The notes beneath the pieces were generated by a model. That model had not been told where the DNA came from. It ran no database searches and saw nothing but the letters and a program-made list of their open reading frames with translations. 36,266 bases of DNA from Desulfobacula sp. (lineage in GTDB: Bacteria; Desulfobacterota; Desulfobacteria; Desulfobacterales; Desulfobacteraceae): assembly GCA_028280105.1 (NCBI GenBank), contig JANQML010000237.1:1-36266 (forward strand), read 5' to 3'. Made by a program: the position numbers and the translations under genes. Shown one piece after another: positions 16,508 through 24,890 of the stretch (position 1 is its first letter; each line of letters begins with the position of its first letter).

Positions 16508-18771
16508 CAGATACCTCCGATTTTTTCAGGATGCGGAATCAGATATATCGGGCTAGACCAGGCTTGGTGGCCATCCTCCTGTGTCACTTTGACATATATG
16601 GGCCAGTCATCTGGGCCGCCGTACCGGATTGGGAAGCAAAACCGGAGTTCGTGTTCGCTAAGTGTATCCGGCAATCGAAAAACCCTGATTTGGACGCCTA
16701 TGCCGTTGCCCGGTTTGATGATGTCCTGGTCATTAAGCGACGCCAAATCGACATCCATTGAAACCGGCTCCGTCCGAAGCTCAAGTGTGCCATCCAGATG
16801 ATCCAGGTGCATGTCAAATCCAACCGAGTTCCCGCGGGTTCTCGCGGTCCATTGCCACCGTTTATTTGCTTGCAAGGTTTCAAGGCGGCTCAGGGAGCTC
16901 ACAAAATTAACCGGGTTCAGCTTGGTAAAGCGTGCCCCCTTCAGTTTTGCGGTACCCTTCCAGGCAACGGCTCCAAGCCGGCCGCGATAGCGTGCGCCTT
17001 CACATAAGACCCTGATGCGCCGTCCGATTTCCCGGCTCTCGAACGTCCGCTTTGTAAAAAACCGCGTCTGACCGTTAAAAACCTCAACACGTTCCAGCGG
17101 TGCGGTGCCCGTGACGTCCACAGCCAGGGTCATGGTACTGCCTTGCGGCGCCACGATATCACCCATCATTACGCGGCGTGTCGCCGATAGTGATTTCAAG
17201 TTACTGGGATCTGGATCATGCAATGGGACCGGTTCCTCAAATTTCCCTTCAACATTCAGAAAGATCCGGGTCCCTGTTGTTCCGTAGTGACGGCGGTTCT
17301 TTAGCGCCGTTGCCACTGCCGACCGGGAGAGTTCGGGAAGCAGGAAGCAGGTGAGACCGCCAATGGCCGTGACATTCGATGAATAACCCGGTCCTGTCGC
17401 GCCGGGACGCCCTTTGTGGTCATCCCCATTGCAGACCACGCCGACGCGGTGCCCCGCTTCAAAGGCATCGTGAAGCAGCCACTCGAAGGTCCCCCAACTG
17501 GCATGCACCTCAACAGACCGTTCAACCTTCGGATCGTGATATTTTCGAATATCTGCCGGCCTGCCGCCTGCGTGAGCAATGACGACCGCGTTCTCTTGGC
17601 GGAGAAAATCAAACAGTGCTTTTGCCGTTGGATGTTCGCTGTATTGATCAGACTGGTCGGCAGTGAGTGCCCGCGATGACCGCCCGAGCGGTCTCCACTC
17701 TTCAAAATAGAACACATTGCGATCGCCGCCCACGCCGGTGTTGCCGGACCATTCATACCCGGGAATGGCGATAAAGGCGCCGTCTTCATTCATGGCCGCC
17801 GTAGTAAGATTCAGTTCATGCCAATCGTCGTCTTTAAGCTGGAAGTCATTGGCCTGATGGGAGGCGATGTCCAGGAATGCGAAATCCCGTGCAAAACGGA
17901 AGTAATCCCTGATTGTCGACACGCCTGTGGTCTCTCCTGTTTGGCCGTGCAGATCACCCCAAAACCGGTACACCTCCGGATTTTCAACGGCCCGGATGGG
18001 ATTGGACCGTCCCGCCTCTCGTCCTGCTTCATCTGTAAGCAGGAGACGGAAATTACCCGGTGCCTCCGCCATAAGCTTTTGGATCACTGCGGGATTTTTG
18101 AGTTTTTTAACCGCCGGGGCCTCGATATTCACGGAAACCGACGGTTCGGCGGAAAGCAAAAGCCCCGGTGGCAGTTCCCTGGATACATTTCCCATTTCAT
18201 CCTCAGCGACAATCGCGACTTGAAAGGGGTTGTTCAGTTTAACCACCGAAGGTGCCACGATCCTAAAGGATTTGGAAACCCCGGGATGGAGATCGAACGC
18301 GGGCGGATTCGGAACTTCATTAAATTCATAGGTTGCAAACGGATCCACAAACACCCGAAACTGAAACCCCTCTTCTGCATGAGACTGCATCCTTAAGCCG
18401 GGTGCCCCTCCCGAAGGGTCACCCATTCGGATGACAACTTCATCGCCTTCAACCAGGAAGCCGTCGCAGACTCGAACCTGCATTGTGTTGGTCCAGGGGC
18501 GAATATTGCTTCGGTCGACCCACGACTCAACCCTGCAATTCCCGGTCGTGCACACGGAAGTATAGTTGGGTGCTCCGGCATCCAGGAACTGCGGCTTGCC
18601 CATGTCCGAGGTCACCCGCCAGGAAACCTTGATGATACCGCCGTCATCAATGCCGAAAAATCCCGCTGAGTAGACCAATTCCAAAGTGGTAACGCTTCCC
18701 GCAACAAATGGACCGGACGGCGTCATACAGACCTTTCCCATCTTCTCGGGCAGATAGTTCAAGTGCTTCAT
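16507..18771 (-). CDS. DUF3604 family protein (PHP-like hydrolase candidate)
   Basis: This 754-residue protein fits DUF3604, a large family with a polymerase-histidinol-phosphatase-like (PHP) metal centre and no settled function. The first 260 residues look beta-rich. The motif FWGDLHGQTGE (270-280) starts the catalytic-like part. It continues with GYEWSG, VIAHAGGRPAD, and CNGDDHKGRPG, each supplying His/Asp ligands. The C-terminal 200 residues again look beta-rich. There is no signal peptide, which suggests cytoplasmic action. The gene lies between the importer and the sulfatase gene, with a one-base stop/start overlap with the latter. Neighbouring sulfatase and transporter genes make hydrolysis of an ester or amide in the imported compound plausible. 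The family is likely; the chemistry is open. Confidence 0.8.
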   Translation of the reverse strand: MKHLNYLPEKMGKVCMTPSGPFVAGSVTTLELVYSAGFFGIDDGGIIKVSWRVTSDMGKPQFLDAGAPNYTSVCTTGNCRVESWVDRSNIRPWTNTMQVRVCDGFLVEGDEVVIRMGDPSGGAPGLRMQSHAEEGFQFRVFVDPFATYEFNEVPNPPAFDLHPGVSKSFRIVAPSVVKLNNPFQVAIVAEDEMGNVSRELPPGLLLSAEPSVSVNIEAPAVKKLKNPAVIQKLMAEAPGNFRLLLTDEAGREAGRSNPIRAVENPEVYRFWGDLHGQTGETTGVSTIRDYFRFARDFAFLDIASHQANDFQLKDDDWHELNLTTAAMNEDGAFIAIPGYEWSGNTGVGGDRNVFYFEEWRPLGRSSRALTADQSDQYSEHPTAKALFDFLRQENAVVIAHAGGRPADIRKYHDPKVERSVEVHASWGTFEWLLHDAFEAGHRVGVVCNGDDHKGRPGATGPGYSSNVTAIGGLTCFLLPELSRSAVATALKNRRHYGTTGTRIFLNVEGKFEEPVPLHDPDPSNLKSLSATRRVMMGDIVAPQGSTMTLAVDVTGTAPLERVEVFNGQTRFFTKRTFESREIGRRIRVLCEGARYRGRLGAVAWKGTAKLKGARFTKLNPVNFVSSLSRLETLQANKRWQWTARTRGNSVGFDMHLDHLDGTLELRTEPVSMDVDLASLNDQDIIKPGNGIGVQIRVFRLPDTLSEHELRFCFPIRYGGPDDWPIYVKVTQEDGHQAWSSPIYLIPHPEKIGGI

Positions 18772-18896
18772 TTTAGTTTTCCCATTTATTATTCGAAAAA
18801 TCTTTCATCACGCGCTCGAGAACGCTGAGGCTGCATCGTGGCCTTCTGATCTGTCCTAATTCTTTTTGTGTCATCACAGACCGACAAATTAAGCAA

Positions 18897-18928
18897 CCGG
18901 GTCTGTCCGGACAGAAACGGTCGCCCGG
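18897..18928 (-). other. Intercistronic hairpin after the binding-protein gene
   Basis: CCGGG (18897-18901) pairs with CCCGG (18924-18928). Inside lies the perfect 14-bp palindrome TCTGTCCGGACAGA (18902-18915). It occupies the 178-base gap downstream of the binding-protein gene. Such hairpins often stabilise mRNA of abundant binding proteins or partly terminate transcription before later genes. No strong T-tract was seen. Confidence 0.45.
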
Positions 18929-18949
18929 CAGTTTGGCCTTTCCGATTTG

Positions 18950-20221
18950 TTAGCGTGCCAGCCAGGCGTTAGTGATTTTCACCAGGGAACTCAAAGCGTT
19001 TTCAGGTGTGCCTTTGCCACGTGCCATGGCTCCCATGGTCTTTTCGATCTCGTCGATAATTTTGATGCCGTTCTTGTTCTTAATGGCATACATAGGTATA
19101 ATCATTGCCAAACGACTCACTGCGACACCCCGGCGTGGATCCGCCGCGTAGTAGTTGCCCAGCAGATCCGGCGTGTTGATTGCGACGGTATTCACAGGAA
19201 CATAGCCGGACTTCTTAACCATGATCGCCTGCCCCACGGCACCGGTGGCAAATTTGATGTACTTCCAAGCCGCCTGTCGCGCGGCCTGATTCCGTGTTGT
19301 CATCATGACGATGTTGCCTCCTGCGGGCTGCTGAGTGGCACTGGCGCTCATCGGGTACAGGGTGACGCCGAGATCGAAGACTCCCTTGGATTGCACTGTG
19401 AACTGTCCTAACCGACTAACCGCCGAGGCCACGATGCCGACTTGACCGGCAACGAACGCCTGAAAGGCCTGATTCCTTCCGATATCTTTCATACCGGCAT
19501 CAGCTGCCTTACGCATGAGGTTGAGCGCCCACAAACCATTGGGGCCGTCGAAAGCAACAGAGGATTCATCATCCTTGAGGAGCTGCCCACCCCGGCTCAT
19601 GACAAGAGTCTGGAACGCAAGGTCCCCACGATAGTCGTGGTAGATACCCATGAAACGATCGTCGAGCTTGGATATGCGGCTGGCCAGTTCGAAGATGCCG
19701 TCCCAGTCCGAAGGGAAGTTTCCTGGATCTCCACCGACCTTCCGAACGAGATCGGCATTAAAGTACAGGACATAGGGAGAAAGGGAAAATGGAATACAAT
19801 TGATCTTTCCACCGTACGAGCAACGTTTGATCATCGACGGCACATATCCCTGTTTCTTCCAGTCCGCCTCCGATTCTATGAAGCTGTTTAACGGCACGGC
19901 GATGTCGTTTTTCACCAGGAAGGGGACGAGTTTGGTTCCCTGGTGCGATACGTCGGGAAGATCCCCTACCAACGAACCGCGCAGTGTGGCCTGTGCGAGT
20001 TCCTCGTAGTTCCGCTGCGCGGAGAGCTCGATCTTGATGTCGGAGTGCAGGCGCTGGAACTCTTCCGCAATCGCCTCGTAGATTTTGGCGAGACTGTTCG
20101 GTGCATAGGTCACACGCAAAGTTGTTTGAGCCATCGCAGAAACGGAACAAACCGCCACTAACATCAGTACGGCTGATAAAAACTTTACAAAGCGTTTTTT
20201 TTGACGATATTTACTTTTCAT
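18950..20221 (-). CDS. ABC transporter periplasmic substrate-binding protein (family 1, UgpB-like)
   Basis: This 423-residue protein is the substrate receptor of the importer. It has a Sec signal (positively charged MKSKYRQKKR, a hydrophobic stretch, cleavage near AMA-Q) with no lipobox. The mature part starts TTLRVTYAPNS and has the family features EAIAEEFQRLHSDIKIELSA, SPYVLYFNADLVRKVGGDP and NQAARQAAWKYIKFATG. These mark the MalE/UgpB class, which binds sugars, glycerol-3-phosphate or glycerophosphodiesters. The exact ligand is unknown. AAGGAG lies ahead of the ATG. The first downstream gene, DUF3604, is 178 bases away beyond a hairpin, so expression may step down there. Confidence 0.92.
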   Translation of the reverse strand: MKSKYRQKKRFVKFLSAVLMLVAVCSVSAMAQTTLRVTYAPNSLAKIYEAIAEEFQRLHSDIKIELSAQRNYEELAQATLRGSLVGDLPDVSHQGTKLVPFLVKNDIAVPLNSFIESEADWKKQGYVPSMIKRCSYGGKINCIPFSLSPYVLYFNADLVRKVGGDPGNFPSDWDGIFELASRISKLDDRFMGIYHDYRGDLAFQTLVMSRGGQLLKDDESSVAFDGPNGLWALNLMRKAADAGMKDIGRNQAFQAFVAGQVGIVASAVSRLGQFTVQSKGVFDLGVTLYPMSASATQQPAGGNIVMMTTRNQAARQAAWKYIKFATGAVGQAIMVKKSGYVPVNTVAINTPDLLGNYYAADPRRGVAVSRLAMIIPMYAIKNKNGIKIIDEIEKTMGAMARGKGTPENALSSLVKITNAWLAR

Positions 20222-20276
20222 GTCTTTAACTCCTTTTTGTTATTTTCATGTCCTGAAATTCTTATCCGGATTTTTG

Positions 20277-21116
20277 TTATCGGATTCCGCCCGTTGTAAC
20301 ACTTTCGATAAAGCGCCGCTGAACAAGAAAAAATGCGATGACCAGCGGAGCAACCACAAGCGTTGCCGTAGCCATTAGTGCTCCGTAGTCGTTTCCGGCT
20401 TCTTCATTGTGAAAAAATGCAATGCCGAGTGCTGGCGGCATGAGTTCTTCGGAACTGACCGCAATTGACGGCCAAAAAAGATTGTTCCAGCGGCTGATGG
20501 CCGAAAGAATTGCAAAAGCGACTATTGCGGAAATTGCCGTAGGCACCATGATCCGCCAAACAATGGATACCTCGGAAAGTCCGTCCAGCCGGGCAGCATG
20601 AATGATGTCGTCCGGCACTGTCTTGAAAAATTGACGAAATAGGAAAATGGCAAACGGCGACACCGAAAAAGGCAGGATGAGCGCCGCATAGGTGTCCAGC
20701 AAGCCAAGTTTATGAAATAGGATGAAGAGAGGCAGCCCCAAAACTTCCTGGGGAATCAACAATCCCACCAGCACCATTGCAAAAAACACCTCACGGCCGG
20801 GGAAACGCAGTTTTGCCAGCGCATACGCGCAAGGCACGGCGATGGTGATTTGGAGGATCAGCACAGCGATAGCCACGAAAACACCATTCGCCATAAACCG
20901 ACCGATAGGCGCTGTTTTTAAAGCCTGCGAAAAATTTTCAACACCGTAAAAAGTATCTGGCCAAAGAGAAATCCCAGCCTGAAACAATTCATCCGGCGGC
21001 TTAATCGAAAGACTCAACATCCAAATGAATGGCATTAGCATGAACAGCATCGTTGCGAAAAGTATTGCATGACGCCCGAGTGCAGCTGGCGGGGACAAAG
21101 TGTGATAGGCTCTCAT
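20277..21116 (-). CDS. ABC transporter permease, MalG/UgpE type
   Basis: This 279-residue inner-membrane permease has six predicted membrane segments. The cytoplasmic EAA loop is DIIHAARLDGLSEVSIVWRI, which docks onto the ATPase. The N-terminus includes FIWMLSLSIKPPDELFQ, typical of the MalG/UgpE partner. Its ATG overlaps the stop of the other permease gene by four bases (ATGA), so the two are made in step as a heterodimer. The gap to the binding-protein gene is 55 bases. Confidence 0.92.
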   Translation of the reverse strand: MRAYHTLSPPAALGRHAILFATMLFMLMPFIWMLSLSIKPPDELFQAGISLWPDTFYGVENFSQALKTAPIGRFMANGVFVAIAVLILQITIAVPCAYALAKLRFPGREVFFAMVLVGLLIPQEVLGLPLFILFHKLGLLDTYAALILPFSVSPFAIFLFRQFFKTVPDDIIHAARLDGLSEVSIVWRIMVPTAISAIVAFAILSAISRWNNLFWPSIAVSSEELMPPALGIAFFHNEEAGNDYGALMATATLVVAPLVIAFFLVQRRFIESVTTGGIR

Positions 21117-22021
21117 GTGTAGTACACCTTTTTATCCATAACGCGTGCCTGAATCAGGGTTAGCGCTACAACGATAATGAGAAATATAACAGTAACGGCG
21201 GAACCGTATCCGGCCCGCAAAAATTCAAAGCTTTCGACATACAGGGTGTGTAAGAGAGTTTCAGACGCGTTGCCCGGTTTACCCTGGGTTAGCACGCGTA
21301 CGGTATCAAATACTTCAAAAGCTCTCAATGCCATGATAACGGCAACAAACATGGAAACAGGTCCCAGCATCGGAAATGTCACGGTTCTCAAACGGTCAGA
21401 CCAATGATCTGCACCATCAACGGCAGCGGCATCATACAAGTCGTCCGGGATGGCTTTGAGTCCGGCAAGGAACAACACCATTGCAAGTCCAGTGTTTTGC
21501 CAGATACCAATCACCATCAAAGTGGGCAAAACCAAATTGGGATCCCGCAACCAATTGGGCCCAGGCATGCCGAACTCATGCAGTATACTGTTGACCAGTC
21601 CGATAGTGGGATGAAGGAGCGCCTCCCAGGCAATCGCCATCGCCGCCAAAGTGGCCATGACCGGAAGGAAGTGGGCAGTGCGATAAAATATCCGCAAAGA
21701 TTTGCCGCTTTCAATTAAAATGGCAATCGTGAGGCCTAATAGCATTGTCCCGGGTACTGTGACGCCTACATACATCAGTGTATTAAAGAACGCAGCACGA
21801 AATGTACCGTCATGAAACAACTCATAGAAGTTTTCCAGACCGACAAAGTTGTAGGAACGGGCGCCAAATTGCCAATCAGTGACGGATATTAACAGTGCGT
21901 CGACGGTCGGCAAAAAAACAAGAATCACGATAAGTGTGAAAGCCGGAGCAACCAATGCGTAACCGACGATTGCTTCTCGACGGGTTACCTGTGTTATTAA
22001 AGATGAAAGCTTATTCAACAT
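21113..22021 (-). CDS. ABC transporter permease, MalF/UgpA type
   Basis: This 302-residue permease has six membrane segments and the EAA loop DLYDAAAVDGADHWSDRLR. The N-terminal membrane segment includes GYALVAPAFTLIVILVFLP, typical of UgpA-type proteins. GAGGAG lies about ten bases before the ATG. It pairs with the MalG/UgpE-type subunit encoded next. The length is normal and no defects were seen. The gap of 86 bases to the upstream ATPase gene holds nothing recognisable. Confidence 0.92.
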   Translation of the reverse strand: MLNKLSSLITQVTRREAIVGYALVAPAFTLIVILVFLPTVDALLISVTDWQFGARSYNFVGLENFYELFHDGTFRAAFFNTLMYVGVTVPGTMLLGLTIAILIESGKSLRIFYRTAHFLPVMATLAAMAIAWEALLHPTIGLVNSILHEFGMPGPNWLRDPNLVLPTLMVIGIWQNTGLAMVLFLAGLKAIPDDLYDAAAVDGADHWSDRLRTVTFPMLGPVSMFVAVIMALRAFEVFDTVRVLTQGKPGNASETLLHTLYVESFEFLRAGYGSAVTVIFLIIVVALTLIQARVMDKKVYYT

Positions 22022-22107
22022 TAGGTTTAGTACTCCTCGATAAGTAACTTGCGTTATTTAAAAATCGAGTGCGTGCCCCTGACCATTGCAACGATTTCGG
22101 CCATGGA

Positions 22108-23262
22108 TTAGTTGGGCACGCCCATGGACGCAGTTGGTCGGAGACGTTTGCCGGAATCATCGAACAGCAACGTGTCGACCAGGTTGAAACCAAACGCTAA
22201 TGGATCACCCGGTGCCATCCCACTAAGTTTGTCGGGTGTTGTGCGGCCAGTCAACAGCTGCCCTGATCCCGGCCAAATGAACTGTACATAGACGTCGGAA
22301 CCAAGATACTCAATATGTTGAATACATCCTTTTAAAACAGGTAGGCCTGCCTTCGGATTCAAGATCAGACTTTCCGGACGCAAGCCGACCGTAACGGATA
22401 CACCCTCAGCACAAGGTTCTGAGATCGCATATGGAATGTAATGTTCACCCAACTCGACACCCTTGCCGCGCCAGATGCCGGGTAATAAGTTGATCTGAGG
22501 GCTCCCAATGAAACCGGCGACACTCATATCTTCTGGATCGGTATATACTTCAACGGGCGTGCCGATCTGTAGAATCTTGCCGTCTTTCATCACCGCAACA
22601 CGATCTGACATGGTCATCGCCTCGGCCTGGTCATGGGTAACATAAATGAAAGTGGCACTAAGGCGGCGATGCAGGTCTGTAATCTCAGTCCGCATCTGTA
22701 CACGTAATTTGGCATCTAGATTGGACAGGGGTTCGTCCATCAAGAACACTTCCGGCTCGCGTACCATAGCTCGCCCCAGTGCAACCCGCTGCTGCTGACC
22801 ACCCGACATCTGTCCGGGACGGCGGGTGAGCAGTTCCTTGATACCGATCACAGCTGCGATCTCCTGAACATGGGCGTCAATTTTAGCACGTAACGCTCTC
22901 GTACCCGGCATCAGGCGGCCAATCAATGGAAATCGCTGCAAATAACTGAGTTTACTCATTACCAGAGGCAAGGCGATGTTCTGTACCCCGGTCATGTATG
23001 GGTAGAGGGCATAAGACTGGAAAACCATTGCGACATTCCGATCTCTTGGTCGAAGAGAATCGACTGATGCGCCGGTAATACAAACGTTTCCGCCTGTCTG
23101 GGACTCCAATCCGGCAATGATCCGCAGCAAGGTGGATTTACCGCAGCCGGACGGTCCGACTATGGTCATGAACTCCCCGTTCTTCACTGTCAAGGAGATA
23201 TCACAGAGCACAGAAAGATCCCCAAACAATTTTGTGATGTTTGAAACAACGACTTCACCCAT
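22108..23262 (-). CDS. ABC transporter ATPase, UgpC/MalK type
   Basis: This 384-residue ATPase energises the importer. Walker A is GPSGCGKST (36-44), the signature is MSGGQQQRVALGRA, Walker B is VFLMDEPLSNLDAKL and the switch histidine lies in YVTHDQAEAMT. Residues 250-384 form the TOBE regulatory domain typical of MalK and UgpC. A small insertion (around FPLIGRLMPGTRALRAK, between the Q-loop and signature) makes it slightly longer than usual. It is the first gene of the operon; AGGAGG precedes the ATG, and the promoter/operator region is shared with the divergent GntR gene. MalK-type ATPases are sometimes shared among several importers. Confidence 0.94.
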   Translation of the reverse strand: MGEVVVSNITKLFGDLSVLCDISLTVKNGEFMTIVGPSGCGKSTLLRIIAGLESQTGGNVCITGASVDSLRPRDRNVAMVFQSYALYPYMTGVQNIALPLVMSKLSYLQRFPLIGRLMPGTRALRAKIDAHVQEIAAVIGIKELLTRRPGQMSGGQQQRVALGRAMVREPEVFLMDEPLSNLDAKLRVQMRTEITDLHRRLSATFIYVTHDQAEAMTMSDRVAVMKDGKILQIGTPVEVYTDPEDMSVAGFIGSPQINLLPGIWRGKGVELGEHYIPYAISEPCAEGVSVTVGLRPESLILNPKAGLPVLKGCIQHIEYLGSDVYVQFIWPGSGQLLTGRTTPDKLSGMAPGDPLAFGFNLVDTLLFDDSGKRLRPTASMGVPN

Positions 23263-23326
23263 TGGATCCCTACCTCCTACTTCAAAATCATTATATGAAA
23301 ATCAGTAAGTTTTCATTGTCAATTTG

Positions 23327-23353
23327 ATTATATAATTATATAACTATTGTCAA
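23327..23353 (-). promoter_or_regulatory. Promoter and palindromic operator of the importer operon
   Basis: On the minus strand TTGACA (23353-23348) is followed 15 bases later by TATAAT (23332-23327). The perfect 16-bp palindrome TTATATAATTATATAA (23328-23343) covers the -10 box and much of the spacer. Its position between divergent gntR and importer genes makes it the best candidate operator for the GntR protein; binding there would block the operon promoter. The spacer is two bases shorter than ideal, which may make the promoter weak. Confidence 0.6.
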
Positions 23354-23459
23354 GATAGCTGCATTCTTTTAACAGAGTTCTAATAGAACGAAATTTTCGT
23401 GACAAAATGTAAGCGAGGGAATAGTGTAGTAATGCAAAACCTCGATTAAAGGAAATATT

Positions 23460-24194
23460 ATGGAGAAACAGGGTCTGAGTCTTTGGCGGCAAGTTAGCGA
23501 GGCAATCATTGGTGAGATTCGAAACGGACGATATTCACCGGGTGATCGGTTGCCTGCGAGCAACAAGCTTGCAAAGCAATTCAACGTCCATCAGCATACC
23601 GCATTAAAAGCAATATCGCATTTGCAATCCAAGGGGCTATTGAGGATCGAACAGGGCCGTGGCACTTATGTATCAGAACATCCGGTCGATTTTCGAATCG
23701 GCGCACGTGATTGGTTTGAGCAGAATCTGCTGGAAAACAAAGCCATTGGTATACGGAGAGTACTGAGCGCAAATGTCGTTGCTGCCGAAAAAAAAGTGGC
23801 GGAAGCACTGGAGGTGGCTACCAACGACCTTGTAGCTCAAATTGTATTGGTTGGCGAGGCAGACGGCATTCCAATCTACATCGGTAAGCACTTTTTTTCA
23901 ACAGAGCGTTTTCCGGGAATCGATGAAGCGTTTAACGCGTTTGGCGACAATCCCTCTTCAAAGATTGTTTTTCGTGATATATTGAAGTCTTATGGCGTCG
24001 ACGATTTCAAACGTCGCAATATCCGTATACGTGCACGCACACCGGAACAAAAAGAGGCACATTTGCTCCGAATGCCGGTAAACACACCAATCCTGGAAAC
24101 CGTGATTACCGTTGTCGATGTCGACAACATTCCCGTATTTTTCGGATTTGCTGGATACTGCAGCGACCGGGTGGATTTAGTGATAGATGTATAA
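23460..24194 (+). CDS. GntR-family regulator, HutC/PhnF subgroup
   Basis: This 244-residue regulator has an N-terminal winged helix (residues 5-70, SLWRQVSEAIIGEIRNGRYS, then PASNKLAKQF and RIEQGRGTYV) and a C-terminal UTRA ligand domain (about 90-244). The UTRA part, including FRIGARDWFEQNL, NIRIRARTPEQKEAHLLRMP and VFFGFAGYCSDRVDLVID, most resembles PhnF, which controls phosphonate uptake genes in other bacteria. That likeness, if correct, points to a phosphorus-containing ligand. It is divergent from the eight-gene importer/hydrolase unit and should be its repressor through the palindrome at 23328-23343. AAAGGAAA precedes the ATG. A relic group II intron begins immediately after its stop. 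Confidence 0.88.
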   Translation: MEKQGLSLWRQVSEAIIGEIRNGRYSPGDRLPASNKLAKQFNVHQHTALKAISHLQSKGLLRIEQGRGTYVSEHPVDFRIGARDWFEQNLLENKAIGIRRVLSANVVAAEKKVAEALEVATNDLVAQIVLVGEADGIPIYIGKHFFSTERFPGIDEAFNAFGDNPSSKIVFRDILKSYGVDDFKRRNIRIRARTPEQKEAHLLRMPVNTPILETVITVVDVDNIPVFFGFAGYCSDRVDLVIDV

Positions 24195-24230
24195 TTCAAT
24201 AAGGAGTTCCTGGTTTTATTAAGCCCAACC

Positions 24231-24350
24231 TGGATCATAAAGCATGTAAAGATTAAAGCAGAGGTCAATCCGTACGATCCCGTGTGGGGTGACTATCTCA
24301 AAGCTCGTTTGGAAACGAAGGCAACTGTCGGGTGTGGAAACATTACTTAA
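24231..24350 (+). pseudogene. Fragment of a group II intron reverse transcriptase/maturase
   Basis: A short frame ending at TAA 24348-24350 reads IIKHVKIKAEVNPYDPVWGD and continues YLKARLETKA. This resembles the segment just before the HNH endonuclease domain of group II intron-encoded proteins. The reverse transcriptase domains and the HNH domain are missing. What remains is directly followed by a recognisable intron domain V, so the intron has lost most of its interior and 5' half. The fragment is in frame with the gntR stop but separated by it. Confidence 0.6.
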
Positions 24351-24358
24351 CAATGCCA

Positions 24359-24421
24359 GAGCCGGATGAGGTGAAAATCTCACACCCGGTTCTTATGGGG
24401 CTTGGGGCTGACAACAGCCCC
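24359..24421 (+). ncRNA. Group II intron 3' relic: domain V and probable domain VI
   Basis: Bases 24359-24392 form a 34-nt domain V. The 5' arm GAGCCGGAT pairs with ACCCGGTTC with one mismatch, a two-base AC bulge sits in the 3' arm, and GAGGT-GAAA-ATCTC makes the capped upper stem with a GNRA loop. The catalytic AGC triad is present at 24360-24362. A 7-bp hairpin with an ACAA loop follows (GGGGCTG 24404-24410, CAGCCCC 24415-24421) and may be domain VI. No 5' intron half is nearby, so it cannot splice. Confidence 0.8.
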
Positions 24422-24499
24422 CGGCTGCACAGCGGCAAACTGCAGATGTTTGCGAAATCCATATTGACATCAGCATACAAGTGATGCACATATGCATGC

Positions 24500-24730
24500 A
24501 TGAGAACAACATTAAATATAGATGACAAAATTTTAGAGAAAGCGGCTTTTTTGACCGGGATTAAGGAAAAAACCGCTTTGGTTCGCCTCGGCTTAGAAGC
24601 TTTAATTGCTCTGGAAAGTAGCAAGCGTTTAGCCCAATTAGGTGGTACAAAAAAAAGAATTGCGCGATATACCCCGCAGAAGGACCGTATAAAACAGCAT
24701 GGTTCTTATCGACACCTCTGTGTGGATTAA
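24500..24730 (+). CDS. vapB: VapB-type antitoxin (DUF2191-like)
   Basis: This 76-residue protein matches small VapB antitoxins that partner PIN-domain VapC toxins. The family core is MRTTLNIDDKILEKAAFLTG, then IKEKTALVRLGLEALIALES and a short KRLAQLGGT segment. The N-terminal strand-helix-helix is the DNA-binding part. The last dozen codons overlap the vapC start by 32 bases, which is longer than usual and may reflect loss of the original stop. As the toxin gene is truncated, this is now likely an orphan antitoxin. It lies amid relics of mobile DNA. Confidence 0.8.
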   Translation: MRTTLNIDDKILEKAAFLTGIKEKTALVRLGLEALIALESSKRLAQLGGTKKRIARYTPQKDRIKQHGSYRHLCVD

Positions 24731-24803
24731 CCACTTAAGAGATGGCAATAGATATCTAATTTCAGACGCAATTTCTCTCGGAATCAGCTACGAAAAAAAA
24801 TAA
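24699..24803 (+). pseudogene. vapC: Truncated VapC toxin (PIN domain start only)
   Basis: The 34-codon frame starts MVLIDTSVWINHLRDGN, the standard opening of VapC ribonucleases with the first catalytic aspartate D5. After residue 17 the likeness to VapC stops and a TAA ends the frame at 24801-24803. Normal VapC is about 130 residues with three more acidic residues, so this copy cannot be active. The break point precedes an attC-like motif by seven bases. Confidence 0.75.
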
Positions 24804-24809
24804 AATTCA

Positions 24810-24834
24810 CTGCAACGGACAATTTGGATCGGCC
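24810..24834 (+). other. Second integron attC-like scrap
   Basis: The 25 bases beginning CTGCAACGGACAATTTGG match 19 of 25 positions of the motif at 622-646. Both follow the end of a toxin-antitoxin module. This resembles the inner part of an attC site but lacks convincing flanking simple sites. No integron integrase gene is in the window. Confidence 0.3.
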
Positions 24835-24873
24835 TTGACTTACTCTAAATTCCCTCACTCCGCTCTGCTGCGC

Positions 24874-24890
24874 CACCGTGAAACACGGTG
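24874..24890. terminator. Hairpin downstream of the hdrB gene
   Basis: CACCGTG (24874-24880) and CACGGTG (24884-24890) form a perfect 7-bp stem with an AAA loop. It lies 38 bases beyond the hdrB stop and could end the leftward nifU-nifS-hdrC-hdrB transcript. There is no T-tract, so the call is tentative. Confidence 0.4.

Noticed and set aside
17818..18396. Forward ORF inside the DUF3604 gene
   Set aside because: Antisense to a long conserved gene with clear overlaps to its neighbours.
24343..24624. Reverse ORF over the intron relic and vapB
   Set aside because: Overlaps the domain V structure and the vapB frame; no protein-like pattern.
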